The notes under the pieces are model-generated. The model was not told the DNA's origin and did not search any database. It saw only the letters and a list, made by a program, of their open reading frames with translations. A program made the translations under genes and the position numbers. From assembly GCA_026552955.1 (NCBI GenBank), contig JAPMTS010000012.1, positions 36,106 through 100,105 on the forward strand: 64,000 nt of DNA, written 5' to 3'. The DNA is from Candidatus Methanoperedens sp. GTDB taxonomy: Archaea; Halobacteriota; Methanosarcinia; Methanosarcinales; Methanoperedenaceae. Shown here piece by piece: positions 36,808 through 46,309 of this stretch; positions within the stretch are counted from its first letter, which is position 1, and each line of letters opens with the position of its first letter.

Positions 36808-37947
36808 ATGTTAATGGATCCAGATGTTAACCGCAAGGAGCTTTTTTCCGACCTGAAAAGAATTGTCATAAAAATTGGCACATCTTCCTTATCGAATGAA
36901 GATGGAAGCTTTAACCGCAACCTGACAGAAGATATAGCCAGTCAGGTAGCGAATCTGCGAAAACTCGGGAAAACAGTAATAATCGTAAGCTCTGGAGCCA
37001 TCGGTATTGGAGTCATCGAGCTTGAGATGCCATCGCATCCACGTGAAATTCCGCTTCGCCAGGCTGCGGCGGCTGTTGGCCAGAATATCCTTATGCAGGA
37101 ATGGATGACCGCCTTTAAAAAACATGACATCAAAGTTGCGCAGATTTTACTGACATACGAAGCCTTTTCCAACAGGATGACTTATCTTAACCTGCGAAAC
37201 AGCATCTCTGCACTTCTTGATGCCGGTGTTGTCCCTATCATCAATGAAAACGATCCCATTTGCGTGCATGAGATAGAAGCGACCTTTGGTGATAATGATA
37301 AACTTTCGGCAATGGTCGCAAGCAAAGTTGAGGCTGAACTTCTTATACTTTTATCGGATATAGATGGATTATACAATAAAAATCCAAAAAAGAATGAGGA
37401 TGCCAGGCTCATAAATATCGTGGAAAAAATCACGCCTGAGATCGAAAGCTTCGGCGGGAGCCCAACCAGCACCAAAGGCGTAGGCGGGATGAGGACAAAA
37501 ATTGACGCTGCTAAAATTACCTCTATCGCAGGATGCCATATGGTAATCGCTAACAGCGCCATCGATGAAGTTGTTATGAAAGTCATAACGGGAGAGAATA
37601 TCGGAACGCTTTTCCTCGCACGCAACGGGAAATTCAAGAACAGGACACGCTGGATAATCCTCTCAAAGACATCAGGTAAGCTCATCGTGGATGAAGGGGC
37701 AAGGGATGCCATTAAAAAAAGTATGGGGCTTTTACCTTCAGGTATCATCGAGGTCGAAGGGGTGTTTGACCGTGGGGATATTGTGGATATCGAGAGCGAG
37801 GGGAAGCTGTTTGCCAGGGGGATAACGGATTACACATCTACTGAACTTGCCAGTATCAAGGGCAAGCATTCCGATATGATCGAAAAGATACTCGGATATA
37901 AGAATTATGACGAGGTCGTGAGGAAGAGTAATATCGGGTTACTGTGA
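36808..37947 (+). CDS. proB: Glutamate 5-kinase with PUA domain
   Basis: 379 residues. First step of proline synthesis (EC 2.7.2.11). The amino-acid-kinase domain (about 15-265) has IVIKIGTSSLS, VIIVSSGAIGIG, PIINENDPI, FGDNDKLSAMVA and LLSDIDGLYN. A C-terminal PUA domain (about 285-365) follows, as in bacterial ProB where it affects proline feedback. The start ATG is at 36808; a second in-frame ATG lies two codons on. Directly after proA. Confidence 0.95.
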   Translation: MLMDPDVNRKELFSDLKRIVIKIGTSSLSNEDGSFNRNLTEDIASQVANLRKLGKTVIIVSSGAIGIGVIELEMPSHPREIPLRQAAAAVGQNILMQEWMTAFKKHDIKVAQILLTYEAFSNRMTYLNLRNSISALLDAGVVPIINENDPICVHEIEATFGDNDKLSAMVASKVEAELLILLSDIDGLYNKNPKKNEDARLINIVEKITPEIESFGGSPTSTKGVGGMRTKIDAAKITSIAGCHMVIANSAIDEVVMKVITGENIGTLFLARNGKFKNRTRWIILSKTSGKLIVDEGARDAIKKSMGLLPSGIIEVEGVFDRGDIVDIESEGKLFARGITDYTSTELASIKGKHSDMIEKILGYKNYDEVVRKSNIGLL

Positions 37948-37973
37948 TTATAGCAATAAGCTTTTAAGATTCC

Positions 37974-38474
37974 ATGACGATACATGCTGGTATGAGACGT
38001 ACTTATCATCTTTTCCCACAAAATCCGGAATTTGAACGCAAATTTAGATTCGAGGCAGACCTCCCATTTCTTGTCAGTACTATGGCCGGACTGGATGGCC
38101 AGTTCGGGACATTTGTCACCGATGGCCCGGACCGCAAAGCTACTCCTATAAAAGCCAAGAGAAGCATTGAGGTTGAAATTGGTGAAAAAAGCGTTGATTT
38201 TGTACCACTTAACAAGAATACCCTTGATTCAGTACTGAGAGACATTTCACCTGAAGGGATAATTGATTTTAAAATAAATCTTAAATATTCCGTATTGGAT
38301 GCGAATTATAACCGTGTGGCTTTCAAAGGCGATACATATCTTGTAAGAACAAATCTTGAAAATGGTGTCCTGACCATGAACATTAATCTTGTAGACGGTC
38401 TGGCAAGAACCGATTGTGAGAGAATAGCCGATACAATCGTCGAAGAAATAAAAAGAAAGGCTGGAAATGTCTGA
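37974..38474 (+). CDS. Archaeal protein of unknown function, paired with DUF2240 gene
   Basis: 166 residues with mixed strands and helices (FRFEADLPFLVSTMAGL, VDGLARTDCERIADTIVEEI). I do not recognise a named family. ATGs occur at 37974 and in frame at 37989; the first follows no clear RBS. It overlaps the DUF2240-like gene by 8 bases, so the two products are probably made together. Its position behind proBA may be accidental. Confidence 0.65.
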   Translation: MTIHAGMRRTYHLFPQNPEFERKFRFEADLPFLVSTMAGLDGQFGTFVTDGPDRKATPIKAKRSIEVEIGEKSVDFVPLNKNTLDSVLRDISPEGIIDFKINLKYSVLDANYNRVAFKGDTYLVRTNLENGVLTMNINLVDGLARTDCERIADTIVEEIKRKAGNV

Positions 38475-38937
38475 TCTTACTTATACCGTGTCGATGCCCT
38501 TTAAAAGAAAGGGAAAAGATGCCCTTAAAGACACGGAATTCATTCTAGCACTTTCCCTGGATTTGAAATGGTTCAATCCTGAACAGGCAAAGATCATATT
38601 GAGTGAAGCGCAAAAATCAGGGCTCTTAAAACGCGAAGGTGAGCTGGTGCGACCTTCATTTGATATATCCAGTATCGAGATACCTTCGGGATTCAAACCG
38701 GAACCCGTAAGCTCTGAGAAAAAGCCAATATTTGACAGGATAATAGAACGCATAATAGCTGGCACTAACATAGACAAAAGAAAGGTAATAGCAATGATAA
38801 ATAAGAAACAGGAAGACCTTTCAAAACAGGTGGAAATAGAAATCAGCGCCATTCTCGTTGCTGTTGAGAATGGAGTAATTGTTGATGACTTGATAGATGA
38901 GGAATATAAAGCTCTAACTACATTGTCTTCTTCGTAA
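38467..38937 (+). CDS. DUF2240-family archaeal protein
   Basis: 156 residues beginning MSDLTYTVSMPFKRKGKDAL and containing LSLDLKWFNPEQAKIIL, which I recognise as the archaeal DUF2240 family; function unknown. The N-terminal half looks like a winged-helix (EAQKSGLLKREGELVRPSF) and the C-terminal half is helical. It overlaps the 3' end of the convergent rpo11 gene by 20 bases. Confidence 0.75.
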   Translation: MSDLTYTVSMPFKRKGKDALKDTEFILALSLDLKWFNPEQAKIILSEAQKSGLLKREGELVRPSFDISSIEIPSGFKPEPVSSEKKPIFDRIIERIIAGTNIDKRKVIAMINKKQEDLSKQVEIEISAILVAVENGVIVDDLIDEEYKALTTLSSS

Positions 38938-39193
38938 AAATATCTATAAACTCATTACATTCCTTGACCATATCCTTCGATGCTTTTTTAATCACTTCTA
39001 TAGGGTCTGCACCGTCTGTCCTCACAAAAAGGATAGGTTCACTGATAGTTGGATGTTTTATATCATATGTTGCTATTTCAACATGTTTGTTATCAAGCAA
39101 AGCTGTCTTTAGCATATTGAGCAGGGTATGGGTTTCACCTGCTACCTTAATATTGATTTCTTTATCCGTCTTTTTAAGGATTGTAAGTTCCAT
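38918..39193 (-). CDS. rpo11: RNA polymerase subunit Rpo11 (RpoL)
   Basis: 91 residues, full length for the archaeal L subunit, the partner of Rpo3 in the polymerase assembly platform. Recognisable by the ETHTLLNMLKTALL helix start and YDIKHPTISEPILFVRTDG. Last gene of a minus-strand cluster (methyltransferase-like, METTL5-like, csl4, rpo11), 8 bases after csl4, an order widely kept in euryarchaea. Its 3' end overlaps the DUF2240 gene on the other strand. Confidence 0.95.
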   Translation of the reverse strand: MELTILKKTDKEINIKVAGETHTLLNMLKTALLDNKHVEIATYDIKHPTISEPILFVRTDGADPIEVIKKASKDMVKECNEFIDIFTKKTM

Positions 39194-39201
39194 GATTTCA
39201 C

Positions 39202-39849
39202 CTAAATAATGCCTGTCCCATAATCCGAGGATAATTTTCGTGTCTCGGTTCTTTCACATTTGGGACATTTAAGTTTGCTGTTATCTATTTTCAATACATT
39301 CCTGCAATTTCCGCAATAAGCCTTCATTACGCCAAGTTCCTTATTGACTGTGGAGAGGCGCATATTACGAAGATCAAGTACCCTGGCCTTTACTATATCA
39401 AAGGGAGCGAATTCATAATATAATTCCTTGACATATGCATCCTTTACATTTGATACATGAATTGCCGCCTGATCCGCATTGACGATCTCACGTTCACCTT
39501 TGTCTTTAATTCCTGCGATCTCAACCAGGGCGACTGAATCTTTCACATCGGTAACCTGTCCGATAACGATATCGCCAACCTGGAGATGTGGAGGAGTATT
39601 CGTGACCGGATCAACTGATATGGAGCGATCCTTGTTGTTTATCTTCACAATACCGCTTGCTGATGCGTAAATATTTCCCCTGTCCAGATACGCCCCACTT
39701 TTGGGAATGAATTCTTCTGAAGTTCCGATAAGGTCCCCCGGCAAAACACTCCTGGTTTCTTCTTTTGGTTCTTCCTGGACTGCTTCTTCAACAGATTGTT
39801 CGGGCTGGACCTCTTTATCCTCTTCCACAATTTCTGATTCCACAGCCAC
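39202..39849 (-). CDS. csl4: Exosome subunit Csl4
   Basis: RNA-binding cap subunit of the archaeal exosome. About 60 acidic residues at the N-terminus precede the conserved part: LPGDLIGTSEEF, the S1 domain (VGDIVIGQVTDVKDSVALVEI..HVSNVKDAYV) and a zinc ribbon (CGNC..CPKC). The GTG at 39849 is only a possible start. The same frame stays open upstream for ~40 more codons (very Lys/Arg then Glu-rich) into the end of the METTL5-like gene, with no ATG in between, so the true N-terminus is uncertain. Confidence 0.9.
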   Translation of the reverse strand: MAVESEIVEEDKEVQPEQSVEEAVQEEPKEETRSVLPGDLIGTSEEFIPKSGAYLDRGNIYASASGIVKINNKDRSISVDPVTNTPPHLQVGDIVIGQVTDVKDSVALVEIAGIKDKGEREIVNADQAAIHVSNVKDAYVKELYYEFAPFDIVKARVLDLRNMRLSTVNKELGVMKAYCGNCRNVLKIDNSKLKCPKCERTETRKLSSDYGTGII

Positions 39850-39965
39850 TTCTTCAATCTCTTCTTCCAGCTCGAGTTCGCTTTCTTTTGCGTCTTTAGG
39901 TTCTTTTCCTTCACCCTTTCCAAGCTTTCTCCTGCTTGTTATTTTCTTTCTTTTGATTCTAATAA

Positions 39966-40565
39966 TTATCCCTCTATTCTTTTCTCGATCCTGTATATCT
40001 CAACTTTTATGACCAGTCTTTCCTTCTTATGAAACCCGAATGTCCTTTTTATCGGGAAATCTATTAATCTGTATTCTGTTATGACAGATGGGCTTATGAA
40101 TTTTTTTATGAAATCTGCACTTCCGGCATTATGTATGGAATAAACCGCGCTGCTTAATTCGAGGGCTTTCCTCAAAAATGGGCGATCACTTCCTTTTTTC
40201 TGTGCGCCAAAAGGTGGATTCATTACAACTGTATGCGCTTTTCCATTGACATCGGAAATATTGCAGCATACGAACTCAACCTCAACGCCAAGTTTCTTTG
40301 CATTTGCCCGTGCAATCTCAAGGACATCTTTATCATCATCAAAACCTATAACCTTTTCTGCCCCCAGGAGTTTTGCACCAATAGCAAAGATACCGCTTCC
40401 GCATCCAAGATCATAGACCGTGTCCACGAGATCCCCCCTCATAAAGGCAAAATGCAATAGCTCGGAGGCGACTGTTGCTGGTGTTGCATATTGTTCTTTG
40501 TCAGGCTTAGGTGATTTGAAACCTTCCACTTTTTCAAGGATCATCTCAAGATGTATTTTTTTCAT
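39966..40565 (-). CDS. METTL5-like RNA adenine methyltransferase
   Basis: 199 residues from the ATG at 40565, which lies one base after the preceding stop; the frame opens 15 codons earlier but that part overlaps the previous gene. SAM-binding motif DLGCGSGIFAIGA, acidic loop GFDDDKDVLEIA and catalytic NPPFG are present. This pattern and the archaeal csl4 linkage match METTL5 homologues, which methylate N6 of an adenine in small-subunit rRNA. The target in this organism is inferred. Confidence 0.85.
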   Translation of the reverse strand: MKKIHLEMILEKVEGFKSPKPDKEQYATPATVASELLHFAFMRGDLVDTVYDLGCGSGIFAIGAKLLGAEKVIGFDDDKDVLEIARANAKKLGVEVEFVCCNISDVNGKAHTVVMNPPFGAQKKGSDRPFLRKALELSSAVYSIHNAGSADFIKKFISPSVITEYRLIDFPIKRTFGFHKKERLVIKVEIYRIEKRIEG

Positions 40566-40566
40566 A

Positions 40567-41214
40567 TCACTTCTTGGCGATAAAATGTATGGCCGGAAGC
40601 AGGGCTTCACCGTGCTCTTTTATATGATGGAAATACTGTTTTGCAGACGCCTTTATCTCCGTTCTATCCTTTGTTTTCTCTATTTTTATGAGGTTGCCAA
40701 GCATCAACAAGTGTTCATTGATAAATTCCTGCGGTATCATTATCTCCCGTTTAATACTTTCAACAGTTATCTCGGTGAATCCCGATTTATTCAGATTCAT
40801 GCTTATTTCTTCAAAATCATGCTGATAAAGAGCACCGATACTTTTCAGGATCTTATTGAAAAGCAAATTGGATTCCTGTGCTTCATTATTTGCGGTCCAT
40901 TGCAGTATCATAAAAGAAAAGCTTCCGTCTTTATCAAGTACTCTTGCCGCTTCTTCAAATGCAAATCCGAGTTTATCGGATGAAACAAGGTCAAAATAAT
41001 GGTAAGAGATTACCGATTTGAATACTGAATTCTTAAATGGCAAAAGGAGTGGCCTTATCAGAACGGCATTTGGAAGCGATCTTTTCGAGGTTATCCCATG
41101 AACCGCACAGGTGAGTTCCTCAAGTAACATTCCTCCGAAATCGAGAATTCGAGATTCAGGTTTTAAGTTTGAACGATCTATGAATTCTTGTCTGTCTTTT
41201 GCAGCGTATGGCAT
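40567..41214 (-). CDS. Methyltransferase-like protein (class I fold)
   Basis: 215 residues with the outline of a class I SAM methyltransferase: LDFGGMLLEEL at the motif I position, VISYHYFDLVSSDKLGFAFEEAARVLDKDGSFSFMIL for motifs IV-V. Motif I is poor in glycines (DFGGM, not GxGxG), so SAM binding may be weak or lost. First gene of the minus-strand RNA cluster; its stop is one base before the METTL5-like ATG. Substrate unknown. Confidence 0.7.
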   Translation of the reverse strand: MPYAAKDRQEFIDRSNLKPESRILDFGGMLLEELTCAVHGITSKRSLPNAVLIRPLLLPFKNSVFKSVISYHYFDLVSSDKLGFAFEEAARVLDKDGSFSFMILQWTANNEAQESNLLFNKILKSIGALYQHDFEEISMNLNKSGFTEITVESIKREIMIPQEFINEHLLMLGNLIKIEKTKDRTEIKASAKQYFHHIKEHGEALLPAIHFIAKK

Positions 41215-41352
41215 AGGTAGGTTATCATCCTTTGATTATAGGATCTTCTAAATCCCTCGGAATCTCCAATTTCCCAAGTTTTTTGTATTTTTATGTTATA
41301 TTATGTTATTCATTATAATAACTGCGTATGTTGACCAAAAAAATCTGTTTCT

Positions 41353-41805
41353 TTAACTTATCTTCTTGACAAGTGGTATCTCATCGCATTCAGGGAACTT
41401 TGGACACTTTATGCACATGCTCCATATCTTATGTGGAAGCGTGCTCTTTTTTACCCTGACAAATCCATGCGATTCAAAAAATTCAGGCGCATAGGTGAGG
41501 GTAATAAGCTTGTTTAATCCAAGTGTTTTTGCCTCTTTTTCACACGCTTTCAGTATCTTTGAACCTATTCCTTGACGGGCCAATGAAGGTTCAACTGCAA
41601 GAGATAGTATCTCCCCATAATCTTCCCATGTAATATGAAGTGCCCCGCAGCCTGCAAGGTTATTATCTTCAATAACCACATAAAAATCCCTGAGATTTTC
41701 ATATAATTCACTCAATGAACGAGGAAGCATTATGCGTTTATCTGCATAACTATTCACAAGTTTCCATATCTTTTCTACATCTTTGATCGTTGCTTTTCTT
41801 AACAA
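41353..41805 (-). CDS. GNAT acetyltransferase, ArgA-like
   Basis: 150 residues. N-acetyltransferase fold with the acetyl-CoA loop SLARQGIGSKIL and the ending FFESHGFVRVKKSTLPHKIW..CIKCPKFPECDEI, as in the short ArgA-like acetyltransferases (N-acetylglutamate synthase type) of archaea and bacteria. The start is a TTG at 41805 with AGGGGA five bases upstream. It lies 10 bases after purB and is likely co-transcribed. Whether it makes N-acetylglutamate here needs assay. Confidence 0.78.
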   Translation of the reverse strand: MLRKATIKDVEKIWKLVNSYADKRIMLPRSLSELYENLRDFYVVIEDNNLAGCGALHITWEDYGEILSLAVEPSLARQGIGSKILKACEKEAKTLGLNKLITLTYAPEFFESHGFVRVKKSTLPHKIWSMCIKCPKFPECDEIPLVKKIS

Positions 41806-41815
41806 TTGTATCCCC

Positions 41816-43153
41816 TTATTTCCGTTTTATTAGTTTTGCAGCAAGGGAATCCACCTGTTCTACCGCTGTTCCTATATAATTATCCGGATCCATTATTCTC
41901 GTTATCTCACTTTCATCCATATATTTTGAGACAATTTCATTGTTTAAAAGAGCGTTCTTCATATGGATACCCGATTCCCGGGCAGACATTGCACACTGGC
42001 GTACAATCTCATGGGCTTCCTGCCGCCCCACGCCTTTCTTACTGAGTTCTATCATAATGGCTTCCCCCATATTCAGCCCATTGAGAAGGTCCAGATTTTT
42101 CCTTATATTTTCAGGATAAAATCGAAGGTTCCGGATAATCGTTGTGGTAAGGCGTATGACATGGTCGGTTAACACACAGGATTCCGGGAATACAATGCGT
42201 TCGCAGGATGAGTTTGTCAGGTCCCGCTCATCCCACAGGGTATTGTTCCTGAGTTCAGGTTCCACCATTGCCCGTACAATCCTTGAAAGTCCGCACACCT
42301 GTTCTGATTTTATGGGATTGCGTTTGTGCGGCATTGTAGATGAGCCTACCTGTTTTTTGCCAAAGCTTTCTTCTAATTCTGCGATCTCGCTTCTGGCAAG
42401 GCTTCGGATTTCAATGCATATCTTATCAAGAGTTGTAACAGTATTTGCCATCCACATCACGAATTCTGCATGCCTGTCCCTCTGGATTATCTGGTTTGAA
42501 ACATCGGCAGCTTCAATTCCGAGATATTCCATGGTCTTTTTCTGGATTTCTATGCCCTTTTCTCCGAATGCGGCCTGCGTGCCCACTGCCCCGCTCATCT
42601 TGCCTACCGTTGCCCGGGGCATAAGCTGGTCAAGCCTTTCAATGTGCCTGTCGATCTCTGATGCCCATATCGCAAAACGCAGTCCATAAGTAGTGGGAAC
42701 ACCGATCTGGCCGTGCGTACGTCCTGCACATACGGTCTTTTTATGGGACAAAGCGCTTTCTATAAGGACATGGCGTAATTTGAAAGTCTCTTTTCGTAAT
42801 ATCAGGAGGGCATCTTTTATCTGGAGAGCTGTTGCCGTATCTAAAATATCATTGGAAGTTGCGCCGAAATGTATCCATTTTCCCGCATCCCCGGATTGTT
42901 CGGACAGCGCAAGGACCACAGCCATTACATCATGATGGATCTCATCTTCTATCTCCTTGACCCGATTAAGTTTTACCATCTTTACGCCATGGGCTATCTT
43001 TTCATCCATTCCTTTCGGAATATAACCCAGGTGCACCTGTGATTTTGCCAGGGCAGCTTCAACAGACAGCATTTTCAAAAGCCGCGTGTCTTCATTCCAT
43101 ACAGCTTTCATTTCATCGTGGCCGTAGCGGTATTCAATTGGATGGATTGCCAT
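41816..43153 (-). CDS. purB: Adenylosuccinate lyase
   Basis: 445 residues, full length. Acts twice in purine synthesis (SAICAR to AICAR; adenylosuccinate to AMP; EC 4.3.2.2). Landmarks are EIEDEIHHDVMAVVLAL, HFGATSNDILDTA, GRTHGQIGVPTTYGLRFA and the superfamily signature GSSTMPHKRNP. ATG at 43153. Confidence 0.95.
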   Translation of the reverse strand: MAIHPIEYRYGHDEMKAVWNEDTRLLKMLSVEAALAKSQVHLGYIPKGMDEKIAHGVKMVKLNRVKEIEDEIHHDVMAVVLALSEQSGDAGKWIHFGATSNDILDTATALQIKDALLILRKETFKLRHVLIESALSHKKTVCAGRTHGQIGVPTTYGLRFAIWASEIDRHIERLDQLMPRATVGKMSGAVGTQAAFGEKGIEIQKKTMEYLGIEAADVSNQIIQRDRHAEFVMWMANTVTTLDKICIEIRSLARSEIAELEESFGKKQVGSSTMPHKRNPIKSEQVCGLSRIVRAMVEPELRNNTLWDERDLTNSSCERIVFPESCVLTDHVIRLTTTIIRNLRFYPENIRKNLDLLNGLNMGEAIMIELSKKGVGRQEAHEIVRQCAMSARESGIHMKNALLNNEIVSKYMDESEITRIMDPDNYIGTAVEQVDSLAAKLIKRK

Positions 43154-43248
43154 GAAATCACCTAATAGACCTGTGGTAATAAAAAAGTAACCCTACTATT
43201 GATCCAATATTCCTATCGATATCCTGATATACGATTCTCAAGAGAATT

Positions 43249-45042
43249 TTACGTCGTGGCCCATTCATTAATCAAAGCATTTAGCTCAATGTATGTTACT
43301 GTCCTTGCAAATCCAACCGGTGCTGTCATGCTTCCCCAATCATCAATAGCTTTTAACAGATCTATGGTTTCCAATTTATCAGGATAGCTCCCAAGTCTTC
43401 TGTAATATTCAAAAATATCAAGTGTGATCATATTGTCTTCACCCACAATTGCAATTACTCCACTTGAGTTGCTTATTGTCCCATTAATGTAATACGTACC
43501 TAGAGAAGCACCAGGAGGTGCTGTTATTGAATAGATGACCGTTATGGTTATTCCTGGCGTAACATTTAACCATACCCATTCATGGGATTTATCATTGAAA
43601 TCATCAGCATCATCGGAAATTATCGTAAAATTCCATCCTGCAGGAATAAACTCCTGAAGAGCCAATGCTTGAATTAAATTGCTCGTTATCCTGATGGTTA
43701 TATTGGTTGATTCGCCCAAGAGAAGAGACTCTTTCTCGATTTCACGTATTGTATTTAGTAATGGTATTCCAATTGTAAAGTTCACAATCTTTTGCGGTTC
43801 AATATTTCCTGCTTTATCTGTTGACCAGTATGTCACATTATTCCGTCCCGAAGAATTAACCACAAATGGTACGGTATAGGTAAAAGTCAGACCGCCATTA
43901 ACTATGAACAACGTCTCATTGACCCCGCTTTCATTATCCGTAGCATTCAAAGTAACAATCACGCTGTTATTATATGAACTGTTCTCAGTAACGCCACTTA
44001 TGGAAGTTAAAGGAGGAATAGTATCCAAAGCAACGGGAAATTCGATCGTTCCTTCTTCATTGGCATTGGAATTCACCTCAGGGCAGCATCCACCTATGAC
44101 ATAAATCTTGCCGTTGACCTGAGCTGTTGCCGCAAGCGCCCTTGGGGTGGGTATTTCATAATCCAGAGGTCCATGCCAGACATCCTCCAGGGGATCATAC
44201 ATCCAGACAGCTTTTGAATTATCTCCGCCTGCCAGAAATATTTTTCCATTGACAACAACTGAATTAGGGCTATCTATCATGACGTGCATTGAGGACTTTT
44301 CGGTCCAATTATCTGTGATAGGATCGTACTCGTGCGTTAAATTGCCTTTCCTGTTTCCTCCAAATGTGTAAATCTTACCATTAACAGCCTCAGCAGTAAG
44401 ATATTGGCGGGATAAAGGATGGGATGCAATAGGTGTCCATGTATCATTCATGGGATCGTACATTTGTGCGACTTTTTTCTCCCCGCTTTGCGCATTGCCG
44501 CCGCCGAATGCATATATTTTTCCATCTAATACGGCAGTAGTAGGATCGTATTCTCCCCTGAAAGAGGCTTTTTTTGTGTAATTATTTGTAACCGGATCAT
44601 ATTCCCATACATCAACATCGCCGCCAACATTAGTATTTCCACCGATAATATATAATTTCCCATTTACGGCCTGAATTGCCCCGTCTATTCCCGGAGACGG
44701 CAAAGGTGCTGCTGTGTCCCATTTATCTTCGCTAACATTATAGACTTCAACGAGATCAAGGGAGCCTTTATTCCATCCTCCTGCAACATAAATGTTGTCA
44801 CCAATGGCCATTGTTCCCCTGTATAAATCCGATCGGGAAGTAGGCATACTGGCTTTCGCTGTCCAGTTGATCGTTGGCGATTCCGGATCAACATTTAACT
44901 TATCCACGGTATTTACTAATTCCCCGAAAAGGTCATTTGTGATTTTAACGGCACTGGCACTAGGAACAAGAAATAATATAATTAATAAGAATACAATTGC
45001 TATTCCTAGGGTATGATCTTTACTGTTTTTATTGGAAAACAT
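43249..45042 (-). CDS. Secreted Kelch-repeat surface protein
   Basis: 597 residues. A signal peptide (about 10-32) is followed by six Kelch repeats (about 65-335; repeated phrases GKIYVIGG, GKLYIIGG, GKIYAFGG, with EYDPVTNNY-type endings), enough for a beta-propeller. Then come an Ig-like domain (TSISGVTENSSYNNSVIVTLNATDNESG) and a DUF11-like domain (LLGESTNITIRITSN..PPGASLGTYYING). The last ~50 residues (YYRRLGSYPDKLETIDLLKAIDDWGS) form a helical module, perhaps dockerin-like. There is no PGF-CTERM, so attachment is by some other means. Confidence 0.82.
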   Translation of the reverse strand: MFSNKNSKDHTLGIAIVFLLIILFLVPSASAVKITNDLFGELVNTVDKLNVDPESPTINWTAKASMPTSRSDLYRGTMAIGDNIYVAGGWNKGSLDLVEVYNVSEDKWDTAAPLPSPGIDGAIQAVNGKLYIIGGNTNVGGDVDVWEYDPVTNNYTKKASFRGEYDPTTAVLDGKIYAFGGGNAQSGEKKVAQMYDPMNDTWTPIASHPLSRQYLTAEAVNGKIYTFGGNRKGNLTHEYDPITDNWTEKSSMHVMIDSPNSVVVNGKIFLAGGDNSKAVWMYDPLEDVWHGPLDYEIPTPRALAATAQVNGKIYVIGGCCPEVNSNANEEGTIEFPVALDTIPPLTSISGVTENSSYNNSVIVTLNATDNESGVNETLFIVNGGLTFTYTVPFVVNSSGRNNVTYWSTDKAGNIEPQKIVNFTIGIPLLNTIREIEKESLLLGESTNITIRITSNLIQALALQEFIPAGWNFTIISDDADDFNDKSHEWVWLNVTPGITITVIYSITAPPGASLGTYYINGTISNSSGVIAIVGEDNMITLDIFEYYRRLGSYPDKLETIDLLKAIDDWGSMTAPVGFARTVTYIELNALINEWATT

Positions 45043-45301
45043 TTTCCATTCTCCTTAATGTTACTATGGTATCCGGATGCTCACAACTACCATTATTCTA
45101 GTTATATATTCTATTGTGGATTATATTTCAAGACATATAAGCCTGAAGTTTACACACACGATTACTTTATAGACACATATATACATATATCTAACGCAAG
45201 ATGCAAGTTGTCGGTGAACAAAGTTCACAACCAATTCCCACACAATAGGAGTATTGAAATTCGGATGGCTTTAAATACTTTAAACAACGAAAATATATAT
45301 C
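45043..45301. promoter_or_regulatory. Divergent AT-rich promoter region with GTGAAC palindrome
   Basis: About 260 bases between the Kelch gene and a small plus-strand ORF. It holds GTGAAC-AAA-GTTCAC (45214-45228), several TATATA stretches and no longer frame. The 13-mer GGTGAACAAAGTT recurs on the minus strand at 58756-58768, upstream of another surface-protein gene. Confidence 0.4.
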
Positions 45302-45439
45302 ATGGCAATGTCTAAAAAGATTTTGGAACGTAAAGAACGTGATCGCAAGGAAAAAATTACGGAACTTGAAAAAATGGCAGCGTCAGGAAGTGGGGAAGCC
45401 AAGAAGAAACTTGCAAAAGAAAAAAGAAAATTAAAATAA
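45302..45439 (+). CDS. Tiny highly charged protein (45 aa)
   Basis: 45 residues beginning MAMSKKILERKERDRKEK and ending KKKLAKEKRKLK, more than a third Lys/Arg, likely a single long helix. A TATATA just before the ATG suggests a short leader. Short Lys-rich proteins like this are common in euryarchaea and may bind nucleic acid; no family is recognised. It ends two bases before the convergent dphB stop. Confidence 0.55.
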   Translation: MAMSKKILERKERDRKEKITELEKMAASGSGEAKKKLAKEKRKLK

Positions 45440-45441
45440 TC

Positions 45442-46230
45442 CTATTTTAGAATTTCAGGAGGGGCGCTGCAAAATTTTACAAGAGCTTCAGCTTCCATAA
45501 AGTGAAGGCTGGCAGGGATCAGAAGAATATGCAGCGGTCCTCCAAAATCATGATCTTTTATCCTCTCAAGATAATCCGAATGCACGTTGGGTGATGGAGA
45601 TCCCGCTCGTGCTATTCCAACTCCGAGAGTGTTAACGAGCACCCCTTCGCCCCGTCTTTCTTCCATTTCAAGAAGCAGCGAAACAGCTTTTTTAATATCC
45701 ATAAAACCTTTTTCCCTGTCAATGTCGAGAAAAACAATGGTATGCAAGTCATTTTTCTTATTCATTTTTATGGTATCATATGGCGCTTCTGAAATTATTG
45801 TTATATCTTTTCTTATATATGGGAATGGTATGGTAGTGGATTTCCCGAACCTGTAGTTCGAAAGGCCGCTCAATCCTGAAACAGCAGACGATATGGAAGG
45901 AGCATGGATAATCATAGTTTTGACCCCCATATCTTTTGCCCTCAGCCGAAGGTCTATATGGGTCGTGGCGACCATGGCATCACCTCCGCATAAAAAGACT
46001 ATATTTTCCTTTAATGAACGTGATAACCATACAGGTTCAAGTTCAACTTCTTCTCTTGACAGTACTATTAGCTCCTTTCCATAAAATTTTTCGATCTTTT
46101 CCTGGGAGGTTCCCATGAGATTTGATGTATAGAATTCAACATAGACAGCGTCAGCATTTTTTACAGCTTCCAGTCCTTTTACGGTAATATCTTTTTCATC
46201 ATAAAGCCCTAATCCGATAAATGTAAGCAT
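45442..46230 (-). CDS. dphB: Diphthine synthase
   Basis: 262 residues. SAM-dependent methylation of the modified His of elongation factor 2 on the way to diphthamide (tetrapyrrole-methylase fold). Landmarks are MLTFIGLGLYDEKDITVKGLEA, VYVEFYTS, VFLCGGDAMVATTHIDLRLRA and APSISSAVSGLSGLSNYRFG. ATG at 46230 at the end of a short intergenic region shared with a tiny plus-strand membrane peptide. Confidence 0.94.
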   Translation of the reverse strand: MLTFIGLGLYDEKDITVKGLEAVKNADAVYVEFYTSNLMGTSQEKIEKFYGKELIVLSREEVELEPVWLSRSLKENIVFLCGGDAMVATTHIDLRLRAKDMGVKTMIIHAPSISSAVSGLSGLSNYRFGKSTTIPFPYIRKDITIISEAPYDTIKMNKKNDLHTIVFLDIDREKGFMDIKKAVSLLLEMEERRGEGVLVNTLGVGIARAGSPSPNVHSDYLERIKDHDFGGPLHILLIPASLHFMEAEALVKFCSAPPEILK

Positions 46231-46286
46231 AATTCCTTTACAGTGAATCTAATATTTGTAAGTCTTGTCCACGGAAAACTATAATA

Positions 46287-46302
46287 ATTAAGTGAACTTA
46301 AT
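46287..46302. promoter_or_regulatory. Perfect 16-bp palindrome before small membrane protein
   Basis: ATTAAG-TGAA-CTTAAT, seven bases before the ATG at 46310, in the place of an RBS. It may be an operator or an RNA hairpin hiding the start. Confidence 0.4.
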
Positions 46303-46309
46303 CAAAGCG

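Noticed and set aside
39850..39960. N-terminal extension of Csl4 into a Lys/Arg-rich stretch
   Set aside because: The frame is open but has no ATG, GTG or TTG with an RBS; kept only as an uncertainty note in the csl4 entry.
42144..42689. 181-codon plus-strand frame in purB
   Set aside because: Antisense to a full-length adenylosuccinate lyase with all signatures.
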